Source of the DNA: Rhodopseudomonas pentothenatexigens
GTDB lineage: Bacteria; Pseudomonadota; Alphaproteobacteria; Rhizobiales; Xanthobacteraceae
DNA length: 64,000 nucleotides
Direction: 5' to 3'
Assembly (NCBI RefSeq): GCF_900218015.1
Contig: NZ_UFQQ01000023.1
Coordinates: forward strand, 19,795 to 83,794
A program made the translations under genes and the position numbers. The notes beneath the pieces are model-generated. The model was not told the origin of the DNA. It saw only the letters and a list, made by a program, of their open reading frames with translations, and searched no databases. This document shows, piece after piece, positions 27,625-38,100 of the stretch. Each line of letters starts with the position of its first letter. Positions within the stretch are counted from its first letter, which is position 1.

Positions 27625-28271
27625 GTGCCGCTCCCCAGGAGATAGACCATCGAGAAGATCGCCACCCAGATGATGTCGAGCGCGTGCCAGAACAGCGAGA
27701 AGCACAGCAGCCGCCGGCAGATGTCGGCGCGAAAGCCCTTGGCGAACACCTGCGCCATCATGATGAGCAGCCACAGCACGCCCACCGTCACATGCAGCCC
27801 GTGGCACCCCACCAGCGTGAAGAACGCCGACAGGAACGCGCTGCGAGTCGGCCCGGCCCCCTGCTCCACCAGGCCGGTGAACTCGCGCAGCTCCAAGCCG
27901 AGAAAGGCGACGCCGAGCAGCCCGGTCACCGCCATCGCCGCCTGAAACCAGCGCTGGCTGCCGACCGCGGCGGCAATGCTCGCCAACCCGCAGGTGAAGC
28001 TCGACAGCAGCAGGCAGCCGGTCTCGACCGCGACATTGCGCAGATCGAACAATTGCGCGCCGCCCGGCCCGCCGGCGGTCGCCCCCGCCAGCACCGCGTA
28101 GCTGGCGAAGAAACAGGCGAACATCACGATGTCGGACAGCAGGAAGATCCAGAAGCCGTAGCCGACCACGATCCGCTTCGGCGCCGGTCCTTCGTGGCCG
28201 ACGCCTGCGGATTGCAGCCCACGCAAATGATGCGGGTCGGCCTGGCCGTGGGACAGCGAGACCTCGGTCAT
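27621..28271 (-). CDS. cyoC: Cytochrome bo3-type quinol oxidase subunit III
   Basis: A 216-aa subunit with five predicted helices. Family markers include [47 protein letters not shown] and [21 protein letters not shown]. Five rather than seven helices is typical of quinol-oxidase subunit III. The start at 28271 overlaps the cyoB stop by 4 nt, and its own stop overlaps cyoD. Confidence 0.94.
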   Translation of the reverse strand: MTEVSLSHGQADPHHLRGLQSAGVGHEGPAPKRIVVGYGFWIFLLSDIVMFACFFASYAVLAGATAGGPGGAQLFDLRNVAVETGCLLLSSFTCGLASIAAAVGSQRWFQAAMAVTGLLGVAFLGLELREFTGLVEQGAGPTRSAFLSAFFTLVGCHGLHVTVGVLWLLIMMAQVFAKGFRADICRRLLCFSLFWHALDIIWVAIFSMVYLLGSGT

Positions 28272-30271
28272 GGCGTCCGCCCCGCCGCGTCGAGCGCCGC
28301 GCGCCGCGCAGCGATGTTGGCGCCGTCGATCCGCGCGACCTCTGCCGCCGGGATGACGTATTCGTCGCGGTCGCGCCAGGCGAACACCATGAAGGTGGCG
28401 AACGCTCCGATTCCGCCGAGCACGACCATCCACCAGATGTGCCAGACCATCGCGAAGCCCATCACCGTGGCGAAAAACGCGCAGACGAAGCCGGTCGGCG
28501 AATTCCGCGGCATCTCGATGTCGCGATAGTCCCGCTTGCGGGTTTCGAGGCCGTGCTGCTGCGCCTTGCGCTTGGTGGCCCAATACGCGTCCTCGCCGGA
28601 AACGTCGGGATCGACCGCAAAGTTGAACACCGGTGGCGGCGACGACGTCGCCCATTCCAGCGACCGCCCGTCCCAGGGATCGCCGGTGAGGTCGCGCAGC
28701 TCGTCGCGACGGCGGATGCTGACCACGAACTGCACGATCTGCAGCACGACGCCGGTCGCGATGATCGCGGTGCCGATCCCCGCCACGATCATCCACGGAT
28801 GCCAGGCCGCGACGTCGTAGTGCTGCAGACGGCGGGTCATGCCGAGCAGGCCGGCGACGTACAGCGGCATGAAGGTGACGTAGAATCCGACCAGGGTGAA
28901 CCAGAACGCCGCCTGGCCGAGCCCCTCGTGCAGCCGGAAGCCGAACGCCTTGGGAAACCAGTAGGTGTAGCCCGCGAACGCGCCGAACAGCACGCCGCCG
29001 ATGATGACGTTGTGGAAGTGGGCGACCAGGAACAGGCTGTTGTGAAGCTGGAAATCCGCGGGCGGCACCGCGACCAGGACGCCGGTGAGTCCGCCGATGA
29101 TGAAGGTGACCATGAAGCCGACCGCCCACAGCATCGGCGTCGCGAACCGGATCCGCCCGCCGTACATCGTGAACAGCCAGTTGTAGATCTTCACCCCGGT
29201 CGGCACCGCGATGATCATGCTGGCGATGCCGAACACCGCGTTGACTGTGGCGCCGGCGCCCATCGTGAAGAAGTGGTGCAACCACACCATGAATGAAATA
29301 ATGCAGATCGCCATCGTCGCCAGCACCATCGAGCGGTAGCCGAACAGCGGCTTGCCCGAGAAGGTCGACACCACTTCGGAGAACACCCCGAATGCCGGCA
29401 GCACCATGATGTAGACCTCCGGATGGCCCCAGGCCCAGATCAGGTTCATGAACATCATCATGTTGCCGCCGGCTTCGTTGGTGAAGAAATGGAAGCCGAG
29501 ATAACGGTCGAGCAGCAGCATCGCCAAGGTCGCGGTCAGGATCGGAAACGCGGCGACGATCAGCAGGCTGGAGGCCAGCGTGGTCCAGCAGAACATCGGC
29601 ATCCGCAAATAGGTCATGCCGCGCGTGCGCAGCTTCAGCACTGTGGTGACCAGATTGATCCCCGCCAGCAGCGTGCCCAGCCCGGAGATCTGCAGCGCCC
29701 AGGCGTAGTAGTCGACGCCGACGCCGGGCGAGTAGCTGAGCTCGGACAGCGGCGGAAACGGCAGCCAGCCGGTGCGGGCGAATTCGCCGACCACCAGCGA
29801 CAGGTTGACCAGCAGCGCCCCGCTCGCAGTCAGCCAGAAGCCGACCGAATTCAGCGTCGGAAACGCGACGTCGCGCACCCCGAGCTGCAGCGGCACGATC
29901 AGGTTCATCAGGCCGATCACGAACGGCATCGCGACGAAGAAGATCATGATCGTGCCGTGCGCGGAGAAGATCTGGTTGTAGTGTTCCGGCGGCAGATAGC
30001 CGGGCGACTGGAAGGCGATCGCCTGCTGGGTGCGCATCATCATCGCGTCGGTTCCGCCGCGCAGCAGCATCACCATCGCGAGCAGCACGTACATCACGCC
30101 GATCCGCTTGTGGTCGACGCTGGTGATCCACTCGCGCCACAGATAAGGCACGTAGCCCTTGATCAAGGCCGACAGCAGCGTAGCGAGGATCGCCGCCATC
30201 ACGATGGCGGCGGCGATCAGCGGGATTGGCTGATCGATCGGAATGGCCGACCAGTCGAGCTTGCCGAGCAT
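28268..30271 (-). CDS. cyoB: Cytochrome bo3-type quinol oxidase subunit I (catalytic)
   Basis: A 667-aa heme-copper oxidase subunit that reduces oxygen at the haem o3/CuB centre and pumps protons. The CuB motif [15 protein letters not shown], the histidine pair in [13 protein letters not shown] and the haem ligands in [11 protein letters not shown] are present. Quinol-site residues known from E. coli CyoB are conserved: [14 protein letters not shown] (R71, D75) and [14 protein letters not shown] (H98). This supports ubiquinol rather than cytochrome c as donor. Start ATG 30271 ([11 protein letters not shown]) matches E. coli CyoB; an in-frame ATG at 30289 is less likely. It overlaps the cyoA 3' end by 55 bp. 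Confidence 0.96.
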   Translation of the reverse strand: MLGKLDWSAIPIDQPIPLIAAAIVMAAILATLLSALIKGYVPYLWREWITSVDHKRIGVMYVLLAMVMLLRGGTDAMMMRTQQAIAFQSPGYLPPEHYNQIFSAHGTIMIFFVAMPFVIGLMNLIVPLQLGVRDVAFPTLNSVGFWLTASGALLVNLSLVVGEFARTGWLPFPPLSELSYSPGVGVDYYAWALQISGLGTLLAGINLVTTVLKLRTRGMTYLRMPMFCWTTLASSLLIVAAFPILTATLAMLLLDRYLGFHFFTNEAGGNMMMFMNLIWAWGHPEVYIMVLPAFGVFSEVVSTFSGKPLFGYRSMVLATMAICIISFMVWLHHFFTMGAGATVNAVFGIASMIIAVPTGVKIYNWLFTMYGGRIRFATPMLWAVGFMVTFIIGGLTGVLVAVPPADFQLHNSLFLVAHFHNVIIGGVLFGAFAGYTYWFPKAFGFRLHEGLGQAAFWFTLVGFYVTFMPLYVAGLLGMTRRLQHYDVAAWHPWMIVAGIGTAIIATGVVLQIVQFVVSIRRRDELRDLTGDPWDGRSLEWATSSPPPVFNFAVDPDVSGEDAYWATKRKAQQHGLETRKRDYRDIEMPRNSPTGFVCAFFATVMGFAMVWHIWWMVVLGGIGAFATFMVFAWRDRDEYVIPAAEVARIDGANIAARRAALDAAGRTP

Positions 30272-31110
30272 ATCGCGTTGGCTCCCCAATTCGCCTCGAT
30301 GTACGACTGTGCGCCCTCACCGGCCGGCCGCGGCCCCGGCTGCGGCGGGATCTGCTGCGTACTGATCGCGTGAAACAGCAGCGGATCGGCGAGCCGGTAG
30401 GCCGGCGTGCCGTTCACCGGCGCCTGCTTCATCAGATCTTTGTAGCTGTCGGCATTCAGCTCACGGCCGCTGGACGCGGTCTTGGCGACCCATTCCGGGA
30501 ACGCGATCGGCGACACCACGTGCACCGGGAACATCATGTCGGGAAACCCGTCACCACTGAAATGCGACGACAGCCCGCGCAGCTCGCCCTCGCTGTCGGC
30601 CCGCAGATTGAGCCGCGTCACCATGCCGTTCATGGTGTAGATCATGCTGCCGAGCTGCGGGATGAAGAACGCGTTCATCACGCTCGCCGAGGTCAGTTCG
30701 AACTTGAGCGAGGCGCCGACCGGCACGGTCAGCGTGTTGATGGTGGCGATGCGCTGATCCGGGTAGATGAACAGCCACTTCCAATCCATCGACACCACCT
30801 GGATCCGGATCGGACTGCCGGTGCCTTCGACCGGCCTTGCGGGGTCGAGCCGGTGCGCGCCGATCCAGGTCACACCGCCGAGCAGGATGATGGTCAGCAA
30901 CGGGATCGACCACACCACCAGCTCGATCCGTCCGGAATAGGTGAAGTCCGGGCGATGCTTGGCGCGCGGATTGGATTCCCGAAACCAGAAGGCAAACGCG
31001 AGGATTGCGACGATCGTCGGCACGACGATCGCGAGCATGATCACGACGGAATCGATCAGGATCGACGAGTTCCCGTACGCGACCGGACCTTTGGGATCGA
31101 GGATATTCAT
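30217..31110 (-). CDS. cyoA: Cytochrome bo3-type quinol oxidase subunit II, apparently without a lipoprotein signal
   Basis: A 297-aa subunit II. It starts [12 protein letters not shown], has two N-terminal helices ([54 protein letters not shown]), then a cupredoxin domain with [29 protein letters not shown] and [15 protein letters not shown]. No CuA ligands are present, so it belongs to a quinol oxidase. CyoA is normally a lipoprotein whose mature N-terminus is C-x(3-4)-LDPKG. Here a cysteine codon (TGC) sits just before the ATG at 31110, in frame, but no hydrophobic signal precedes it in any frame and no clear ribosome site is seen. The start is therefore uncertain. The C-terminal tail overlaps cyoB. 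Confidence 0.88.
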   Translation of the reverse strand: MNILDPKGPVAYGNSSILIDSVVIMLAIVVPTIVAILAFAFWFRESNPRAKHRPDFTYSGRIELVVWSIPLLTIILLGGVTWIGAHRLDPARPVEGTGSPIRIQVVSMDWKWLFIYPDQRIATINTLTVPVGASLKFELTSASVMNAFFIPQLGSMIYTMNGMVTRLNLRADSEGELRGLSSHFSGDGFPDMMFPVHVVSPIAFPEWVAKTASSGRELNADSYKDLMKQAPVNGTPAYRLADPLLFHAISTQQIPPQPGPRPAGEGAQSYIEANWGANAICSASSTGRPFRSISQSR

Positions 31111-31218
31111 GCAAGCGACTTGACCGCGTGGCGGTGGATGCCACGTGGCTCGGCAACTTTCGGCGCCTGCAGCGGTTCCTAATTTCGAACCGAGCAGACC
31201 TACCGATCGCCGAATCAC

Positions 31219-31243
31219 GGAACACCGGCCGTTCGCCGCCGTT
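31219..31243 (+). promoter_or_regulatory. EcfG (general stress response) promoter upstream of the amidotransferase/ligase operon
   Basis: GGAAC (31219-31223) and CGTT (31240-31243) are separated by exactly 16 nt, a perfect match to the alphaproteobacterial EcfG consensus. The -10 box ends 55 nt before the ATG of the first gene. It lies in the gap divergent from cyoA and points into the three-gene operon. Confidence 0.72.
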
Positions 31244-31298
31244 GAAAGCATGCGTGCAGAGCCGCGCACGACCTTCCCCAAGGCTTCGAGGTGAACCG

Positions 31299-32120
31299 AT
31301 GTGCCGCTGGCTGGCATACCGCGGAGAAGAAACATCGTTCGACAGCTACGTCACCGAACCCGTCCACTCTCTGATCAATCAGAGCCTGCGCGCGCGGGAG
31401 TCCGCCGGCAGCACCAATGGCGACGGATTCGGCCTCGGTTGGTACGGGGTCCATCCCGAACCCGGGCTGTATCGCGAGACCAGGCCGGCATGGTCCGATG
31501 AAAACCTGCGCTATCTCTGCCGGCACCTGCAGTCGCCCATGTTCTTCGCCCACGTGCGTGCCGCCACCGGAACCGCGGTGACCCGGCAGAACTGTCACCC
31601 GTTCGCCTGCGGTCGCTGGCTGTTCATGCACAACGGATTCATCGGAAGCTGGAGCCGGCTGCGTCGCAAGGTGGAAGCGATGATTCCCGACGAGCTGTAT
31701 CCGTCACGCGTCGGCACCACCGACTCCGAGGCGGTGTTCCTGGCGATGATGGGGCAGGATCTCGATCTCGATCCGATTCGCGCGGCGCAGCGCGTGATAC
31801 GCGCGCTGTGCGAACTGGTCGACGAAGACGGATTGCGGGAGCGGATGCGTTTCACCTCGGCGCTCGCGAACGGCCAGGATCTCTATGCCTTCCGTTTCGC
31901 CCACAACGACACCGCGAACACGCTGTATTATCGCGAGGACGGACCGCTGGTGGTGGCCTCCGAGCCGTTCGACACCGAGCAGCACTGGTCTGAAGTACCA
32001 GCCGACCACGTGCTGATTTCACGCCCCGGTCTTCCGGTCGAAATCCGCCCCTTCATGCCGGACCGGGGGATTGTGACGCAGGAACTCAAGGTTGCTCAAA
32101 ATGTTGTCGAGCGAGCTTAA
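31299..32120 (+). CDS. Class II glutamine amidotransferase, EgtC/YafJ-like
   Basis: A 273-aa N-terminal-nucleophile hydrolase that cleaves a gamma-glutamyl amide. Cys2 in MCRWLAYRG would be the nucleophile once Met is removed. Other family motifs are GDGFGLGWYG, FFAHVRAATGT, CHPFACGRWLFMHNGFIG and GTTDSEAVFLAMM. Stand-alone members include EgtC, which removes the gamma-glutamyl group in ergothioneine synthesis. GAGG precedes the ATG at 31299. It is first in a three-gene operon with asnO (29-bp gap) and a GCS2 ligase, under an EcfG promoter. Its substrate is unknown; a role trimming a product made by the ligase is an inference. Confidence 0.85.
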   Translation: MCRWLAYRGEETSFDSYVTEPVHSLINQSLRARESAGSTNGDGFGLGWYGVHPEPGLYRETRPAWSDENLRYLCRHLQSPMFFAHVRAATGTAVTRQNCHPFACGRWLFMHNGFIGSWSRLRRKVEAMIPDELYPSRVGTTDSEAVFLAMMGQDLDLDPIRAAQRVIRALCELVDEDGLRERMRFTSALANGQDLYAFRFAHNDTANTLYYREDGPLVVASEPFDTEQHWSEVPADHVLISRPGLPVEIRPFMPDRGIVTQELKVAQNVVERA

Positions 32121-32149
32121 AAGATCGGCAACGGAGGCCCCGAAGAAAG

Positions 32150-33919
32150 ATGTGTGGAATCTGCGGAGAGATCCGCACACGTGGCGAGCCCTCGATCTCG
32201 TCGTTGAAAGCCGTCACCGGCGCGATGCGGAAGCGCGGTCCCGATTCCGAGGGATTGTTCGCACAAGACCACATGGCGTTCGGCCACCGCCGACTGAGCA
32301 TTCTCGATCTGGCTCCCGCCGCGCAACAGCCGATGATCGACAGCGAACTCGGCCTCGGCATCGTCTTCAACGGATGCATTTATAATTTCCGCGAACTGCG
32401 CGACGACCTGACCCGGCGCGGCTATCGGTTCTTTTCGCAGGGCGACACCGAGGTCATCCTCAAGAGCTATCATGCCTGGGGCGCCGACTGCGTCGCAAGG
32501 TTCAAGGGCATGTTCGCCTTCGCGCTGTGGGAGCGCGACAGCGGCCGCGTCGTGCTGGCGCGGGACCGCCTCGGCATCAAGCCGCTGTACTACGTCGATG
32601 GCCCCGACTCTTTCCGCTTCGCCTCCGATCTGCCCGCCTTGCTGGCGGGCGGTGGTGTCGACACCTCGCTCGATCCGGTCGGGCTGCATCACTTCTTCAG
32701 CTTCCATGGCGCCGTGCCGCCGCCGCGCACCATTCTGCGCGGCGTGAAGAAGCTGGAGCCCGCCACCATCCTGACGCTGGAGCCGGACGGCTCCAAGACG
32801 ACCCGGCGCTATTGGAGTTTTGCGGTCGGCGCCCGGCGCGACGATCGGGCAATGACCGAACAGGAATGGACCGAAGCCGTCACCGAGGCGATGCTGACCG
32901 CGGTCGATCGTCGCCGCGTCGCCGACGTCCCGGTCGGTGTGCTGCTGTCCGGCGGACTGGACTCCTCGCTGATCGTCGCGCTGCTCGCCCGGCTCGGTCA
33001 TGCCGACGTCAAGACCTTCGCCATCGGCTTCGACAGCGTCGGCGGCCACAGCGGCGACGAATTCCATTATTCCGACCTGGTGGCGAAGCACTTCTCCACC
33101 GCGCACGAGCAGATCCGGATCGACGGCCGCGAGGCGCTGCAGCATTTGCCGGATGCGATCCGGGCGATGTCGGAGCCGATGGTCAGTCACGACGCAGTCG
33201 CTTTCTATCTGTTGTCGCGCGAGGTCGCCAAGCGCGTCACGGTGGTGCAAAGCGGCCAGGGCGCCGACGAGGTGTTCGGCGGCTATAGCTGGTATCCTTC
33301 GCTGCTGACGGCAAACAATGCCTCCGACCAGTATCGCGAGGTGTATTTCGACTGGAAGCATTCCGACATCGCCAGGCTGCTGACGCCGGATTTCGAGGCC
33401 GACGACTATAGTTCGGAATTCGTCGAGAGTTTCTTCGATCGGACCTCGGCGAGTTCGCCGGTCGACAAGGCGCTGCAGATCGACGCCGAGATCATGATGG
33501 TCGACGATCCGGTCAAGCGGGTCGACAACATGACCATGGCTCACGGCCTGGAAGCGCGGGTGCCGTTTCTCGACCACGAGGTCGTCGAGCTCGCCGCCCG
33601 GCTCCCCACTTCGCTGAAGCTCGGCGATGGTGGCAAGTACATCCTGAAGAAGGCCGCCCGGGCCTTGCTGCCCGCCGAAGTGATCGACCGGCCGAAGGGC
33701 TATTTCCCGGTGCCGGCGCTGCGGCATCTGCGCGGCGAATTCCTCGACTATGTTCGCGATGTCCTGTCCTCCTCCGCCGCACGCAGCCGCGGTCTGTATC
33801 GATCCGAATTCATCGATCACATGCTCGATCATCCCGAAGCAGAAATGAGCCCGAAAGGTCATTCGCGGCTGTGGCAGGCCGCCCTTCTCGAAGCCTGGTT
33901 GCAGACCCATGCCGTTTGA
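32150..33919 (+). CDS. asnO: Asparagine synthetase-family amidotransferase, N-acetylglutaminylglutamine amidotransferase type
   Basis: A 589-aa enzyme that uses glutamine-derived ammonia to amidate a carboxylate via an acyl-adenylate. The glutaminase domain opens with MCGICGE (Cys2 nucleophile), followed by RGPDSEGLF, GHRRLSILDL, FNGCIYNFRELR and RDRLGIKPLYY. The synthetase domain has the PP-loop VLLSGGLDSSLIV, SQGADEVFGGYSWYP-like residues, and VPFLDHEVVELAARLP. Total length and wording such as MVSHDAVAFYLLS fit the NAGGN amidotransferase (AsnO) branch rather than plain AsnB. NAGGN is an osmoprotective dipeptide. Its usual partner, the GNAT/ATP-grasp synthetase Ngg, is not in this window; a GCS2 ligase gene overlaps its 3' end by 11 nt instead. 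Confidence 0.87.
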   Translation: MCGICGEIRTRGEPSISSLKAVTGAMRKRGPDSEGLFAQDHMAFGHRRLSILDLAPAAQQPMIDSELGLGIVFNGCIYNFRELRDDLTRRGYRFFSQGDTEVILKSYHAWGADCVARFKGMFAFALWERDSGRVVLARDRLGIKPLYYVDGPDSFRFASDLPALLAGGGVDTSLDPVGLHHFFSFHGAVPPPRTILRGVKKLEPATILTLEPDGSKTTRRYWSFAVGARRDDRAMTEQEWTEAVTEAMLTAVDRRRVADVPVGVLLSGGLDSSLIVALLARLGHADVKTFAIGFDSVGGHSGDEFHYSDLVAKHFSTAHEQIRIDGREALQHLPDAIRAMSEPMVSHDAVAFYLLSREVAKRVTVVQSGQGADEVFGGYSWYPSLLTANNASDQYREVYFDWKHSDIARLLTPDFEADDYSSEFVESFFDRTSASSPVDKALQIDAEIMMVDDPVKRVDNMTMAHGLEARVPFLDHEVVELAARLPTSLKLGDGGKYILKKAARALLPAEVIDRPKGYFPVPALRHLRGEFLDYVRDVLSSSAARSRGLYRSEFIDHMLDHPEAEMSPKGHSRLWQAALLEAWLQTHAV

Positions 33920-35141
33920 TCAGAAGATTCTCGACAAGCTGCGGCTCAATCTGAGCGCCAATCAGCAGCACCTGGTGATCCGGTCGGCGATCGGCATCGA
34001 CGCCAATGCCGCCTATTCGTTCGGCATCGAAGAGGAGTATTTCCTCGCCGACGCCGAGACCTTCGAGGTCGCGATGCAGACGCCGAACGGCCTGTTCGAG
34101 AGCGCAAGCTGGTCGACCGGCGGCCAAGCGATGCGCGAGATGCTGCAGGCGCAGATCGAAGTCGCCAGCAATGTCCATGTCGATCCCAGCGATGCGCGGG
34201 AAGAACTGCGCTTCCTGCGGGGCGAGGTGGCGGCTGCGGCGGCCCAGCACGGCCTGGTGATCATGGCGAGCGCCACCCATCCGACCGCATCGTGGCGGTT
34301 TTCCAAGCCGAGCCCGAAGCCGCGCTATGAGGAGATGATCGAGGATCTGCGCACGATCGGCCATCGCAACATGCTGTGCGGGATGCACGTTCATGTGCAG
34401 ATTCCGCCGCATGCCGAGCGCGTCGCAGTGATGCGTGCGATGATCCCGTATCTGCCGCTGTTCATCGCGTTGGCGACCTCGTCGCCGTTCTGGAACGGCA
34501 AGGAGACCGGCCTGCGCGGCTATCGCCTCGCCGCCTACGACGAATTACCCCGCACCGGCCTGCCGGAATTGTTCACCACTCAGGCCGAATACGACGCCTA
34601 TGTCGAAGCGCTGGTCCGGTCCGGCGTGATGCCGAACGAGAGCTACGTGTGGTGGGCGCTGCGGCCGTCGCTCCGCCATCCGACGCTCGAACTGCGCGCG
34701 CCGGACGTGTGCACACGCCTCGAGGACGCGGTGCTGATCGCGTCGTTGTATCGGGGCCTCATCAAGTATCTCTGCGAGCATCCCGATTCGGCCCAGAAGG
34801 TCGGCAACGTCGAGCGCGCGATCGCGGTCGAGAACAAATGGCGCGCTCAGCGCTATGGCACCGACTGCATCTTCGTGTCGAAGGATGGACCGATCGAGAT
34901 CCGCGAATTTCTCGACCAGGTGATCGCACGGGTGCTTCCCGGCGCAGAGGCCCTGGGCTGCGCCGCCGAGGTCGAAGGCTGCCGCACCATTCTGGACCGC
35001 GGCAGCTCGGCCGATGCTCAGCTTCGGGCCTATCGCGACTCCGGCGGCGACCTCAGTGCGGTGACGCGTTGGATTGCGCGCCAGACCCTCGGGGAGAGCT
35101 CCGCCCCCTCCGCGCGCGGACCTGCCGAACGGGTCCAGTAA
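33909..35141 (+). CDS. Carboxylate-amine ligase, GCS2 (YbdK/EgtA-like) family
   Basis: A 410-aa ATP-dependent ligase of the glutamate-cysteine ligase type 2 family, predicted to join a carboxylate (often the gamma-carboxyl of glutamate) to an amine. Visible motifs are YSFGIEEEYFLAD (metal-binding glutamates, residues 35-47), AQIEVASNVHVDP, MASATHPTASW, GMHVHVQIP, RGYRLAAYDELPRTGLP and WWALRPSLRHPTLELRAPDVC. It starts inside the 3' end of asnO (11-nt overlap), so translation is coupled. The operon pairs it with two glutamine-using enzymes. The amine acceptor is unknown. It could replace Ngg in making a NAGGN-like dipeptide or make a gamma-glutamyl intermediate. Confidence 0.86.
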   Translation: MPFDQKILDKLRLNLSANQQHLVIRSAIGIDANAAYSFGIEEEYFLADAETFEVAMQTPNGLFESASWSTGGQAMREMLQAQIEVASNVHVDPSDAREELRFLRGEVAAAAAQHGLVIMASATHPTASWRFSKPSPKPRYEEMIEDLRTIGHRNMLCGMHVHVQIPPHAERVAVMRAMIPYLPLFIALATSSPFWNGKETGLRGYRLAAYDELPRTGLPELFTTQAEYDAYVEALVRSGVMPNESYVWWALRPSLRHPTLELRAPDVCTRLEDAVLIASLYRGLIKYLCEHPDSAQKVGNVERAIAVENKWRAQRYGTDCIFVSKDGPIEIREFLDQVIARVLPGAEALGCAAEVEGCRTILDRGSSADAQLRAYRDSGGDLSAVTRWIARQTLGESSAPSARGPAERVQ

Positions 35142-35174
35142 CGTTCTGCGGCCTCCAGCCCCGGCCGGGTCGCA

Positions 35175-38100
35175 TTACGGATGCGACCCCACCGCGGTCT
35201 GTCGCGGTTCCGGCTCGTGGGAGGCCGGCGCCAACGGCGCGGCGTGGTCGACCGTTCCTTCGCCGTGCTGCGTCAGCGGCCGGTTGCCGCTGAGCGCACG
35301 CAGCAGCACGTAGAACATCGGCGTGAAGAAGATGCCGAACGCCGTGACCCCGATCATGCCGGCGAACACCGCAACGCCCATCGCGTGCCGCATCTCCGAG
35401 CCGGCGCCGGTGGACGTCACCAGCGGCACCACGCCCATGATGAAGGCCATCGAGGTCATCAGGATCGGCCGCAGTCGCAGCCGGCTGGCCTCGATCGCGG
35501 CCTCGATCGGCTTTCGCCCGGCGAATTCCAGCTCTCGCGCGAATTCCACGATCAGGATGGCGTTCTTGGCCGACAGGCCGACCAGGACGATCAGGCCGAT
35601 CTGGGTGAAGACGTTGTTGTCGCCCTTGCTGATCCAGACGCCGAACATCGCAGCGAGCAGCCCCATCGGCACGATCATGATGATCGACAGCGGCAACGTC
35701 AGGCTCTCGTACTGTGCGGCGAGCACCAGGAACACCAGCAGCAGCGCCACCGGAAACACGATCATCGACGAGTTGCCGGCGATGATCTCCTGGTAGGTCA
35801 GCTCGGTCCATTCGTACGAGGTGCCTTTCGGCAGCGTCTCCTTGGCGACGCGGTCGATCGCGGCCTGCGCCTGCCCGGTCGAAAAGCCGGGCGCGGCGCC
35901 GCCGCTGATATCTGCGGTGAGAAAGCCGTTGTAGCGCATCGCCCGCTCCGGCCCGGCGCTTTCCTTGACCCGCAGCAGCGTCGACAGCGGGATCATCTCG
36001 CCGGTGTCCGAGCGCACCTTGAGCTGGCCGATGTCGTCCGCCCGCGCCCTGAACTTGGCGTCGGCCTGCACCCGCACCGAATAGGTGCGGCCGAATTTGT
36101 TGAAATCGTTGACGTAGAGCGAGCCGAGATAGATCTGCATGGTCTCGAAGATCGAGGTCACCGGCACGTTGAGCTGCCGCGCTTTGGTACGATCGACGTC
36201 GGCATAGAGCTGCGGCACGTTGATCTGGTAGCTGGTGAACAGCCCGGCCAGTTCCTTCTGCGCACTCGCCTTGGCGACGAACGCCTTGGTGGCATCGTTG
36301 AGGGCCTCGTAACCCAGCCCGGCGCGATCCTCGATCTGCAGCTTGAAGCCGCCGATGGTGCCGAGCCCGGCGACCGGCGGCGGCGGGAACATCGCGATGA
36401 ACGCATCCTGGATGCCGGCGAACTTCTTGTTCAGCGATAGCGCGATTGCGTTGCCGCTGAGCGACTTGTCCTTGCGTTCGGCGAAGTCCTTCAGCCCGAT
36501 GAAGACGATGCCGGAATTCGACGAGTTGGTGAAGCCGTTGATCGACAAGCCGGGAAACTGGATCGAATTCTCGACCCCCGGCTCCTGCTGGGCGATCTCG
36601 CCCATCCGGCGGATCACCTCCTCGGTGCGGTCCAGCGTGGCGCCGTCCGGGAGCTGCGCGAAGCCGACCAGATATTGCTTGTCCTGCCCCGGCACGAAGC
36701 CGCCGGGCACGGCCTGGAACAACCAGAAGGTGGCGCCGACCAGCAGCAGATACACGGTCATGCCGAGCGCGCGGCGCGACACCACCCGCCTGACGCCGCC
36801 GCCATAGGCTTCCGAGCTGCGGCTGAAGAAGCGGTTGAAGCGGACGAAAAACCAGCCGAGCGTCTTGTCCATCAGCTTGGTCAGCGCATCCTTCGGCGCG
36901 TCGTGTCCCTTCAGCAGCAGCGCGGCCAGCGCCGGAGACAGCGTCAGCGAGTTGAATGCGGAGATCACCGTCGAGATCGCCACCGTCAGCGCGAACTGCT
37001 TGTAGAACTGTCCGGTCAGACCGGTGATGAAGGCCAGCGGCACGAACACCGCGACCAGCACCAGCGCGATCGCAATGATCGGCCCGGTGACCTCGCGCAT
37101 CGCCTGATAGGCCGCGTCCTTCGGCTCGAGCCCGCGCTCGATGTTGCGTTCGACGTTTTCGACGACCACGATGGCATCGTCGACCACGATGCCGATCGCC
37201 AGCACCAGCCCGAACAAGGTCAGTGCATTGATCGAGAATCCGAACACGTGCATCACCGCGAAGGTGCCGATCACCGACACCGGCACCGCGATCAGCGGAA
37301 TGATCGAGGCCCGCCAGGTCTGCAGGAACAGGATCACCACCAGCACCACCAGGGCGATCGCTTCCAGCAGGGTGTGGATCACCGCCTCGATCGAGGCGCG
37401 GACGAACTGTGTCGGATCGTAGACGATGTCGTAGGAGACGCCGTCCGGCATGTTCTGTTTCAGCTCCTTCATCGTCGCGCGGACGTTGTCGGAGATCTGA
37501 ATCGCGTTGGAGCCCGGCGACTGGAAGATCGGGATCGCCACCGCGGACTTGTTGTTGAGCAGCGAGCGCAGCGCGTAGTCGGCGGCACCGAGCTCGATCC
37601 GCGCGACATCGCGCAGCCGCACCACTTCGCCATTGTCGCCGTTCTTGACGATGATCTCGCCGAATTCCTCTTCGGTCTGCAGCCGGCCCTGAGCATTGAC
37701 CGAGAGCTGAAGGTCAAGCCCAGGTTCGCCCGGCGAACTGCCGACCTGCCCGGCCGCGGCCTGAACGTTCTGGGCCCGGATTTCCCGCACCACGTCGGCC
37801 GGGGACAGACCGCGCTCGGCGACCTTCTGCGGATCGAGCCAAATCCGCATCGAATAGTCGCCGGAACCGAACAACTGCACCTGGCCGACGCCCGGAATCC
37901 GCGCCAGCCGATCCTTGACGTTGAGCACCGCGTAGTTGCGCAGATACGTCATGTCGTAGCGGTCGTTCGGCGACATCAGATGCACCACCATGGTCAGGTC
38001 GGGTGCACTCTTGATGGTGGTGATGCCGAGCGCGCGAACCTCCGCCGGCAGCCGCGGCTCGGCCTGCGAGACGCGGTTCTGCACCAGTTGTTGCGCCTTG

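Noticed and set aside
31110..31335. Longer CyoA start at an upstream in-frame ATG
   Set aside because: The extra 75 residues have no signal peptide or homology and would overlap the promoter and start of the divergent amidotransferase gene.
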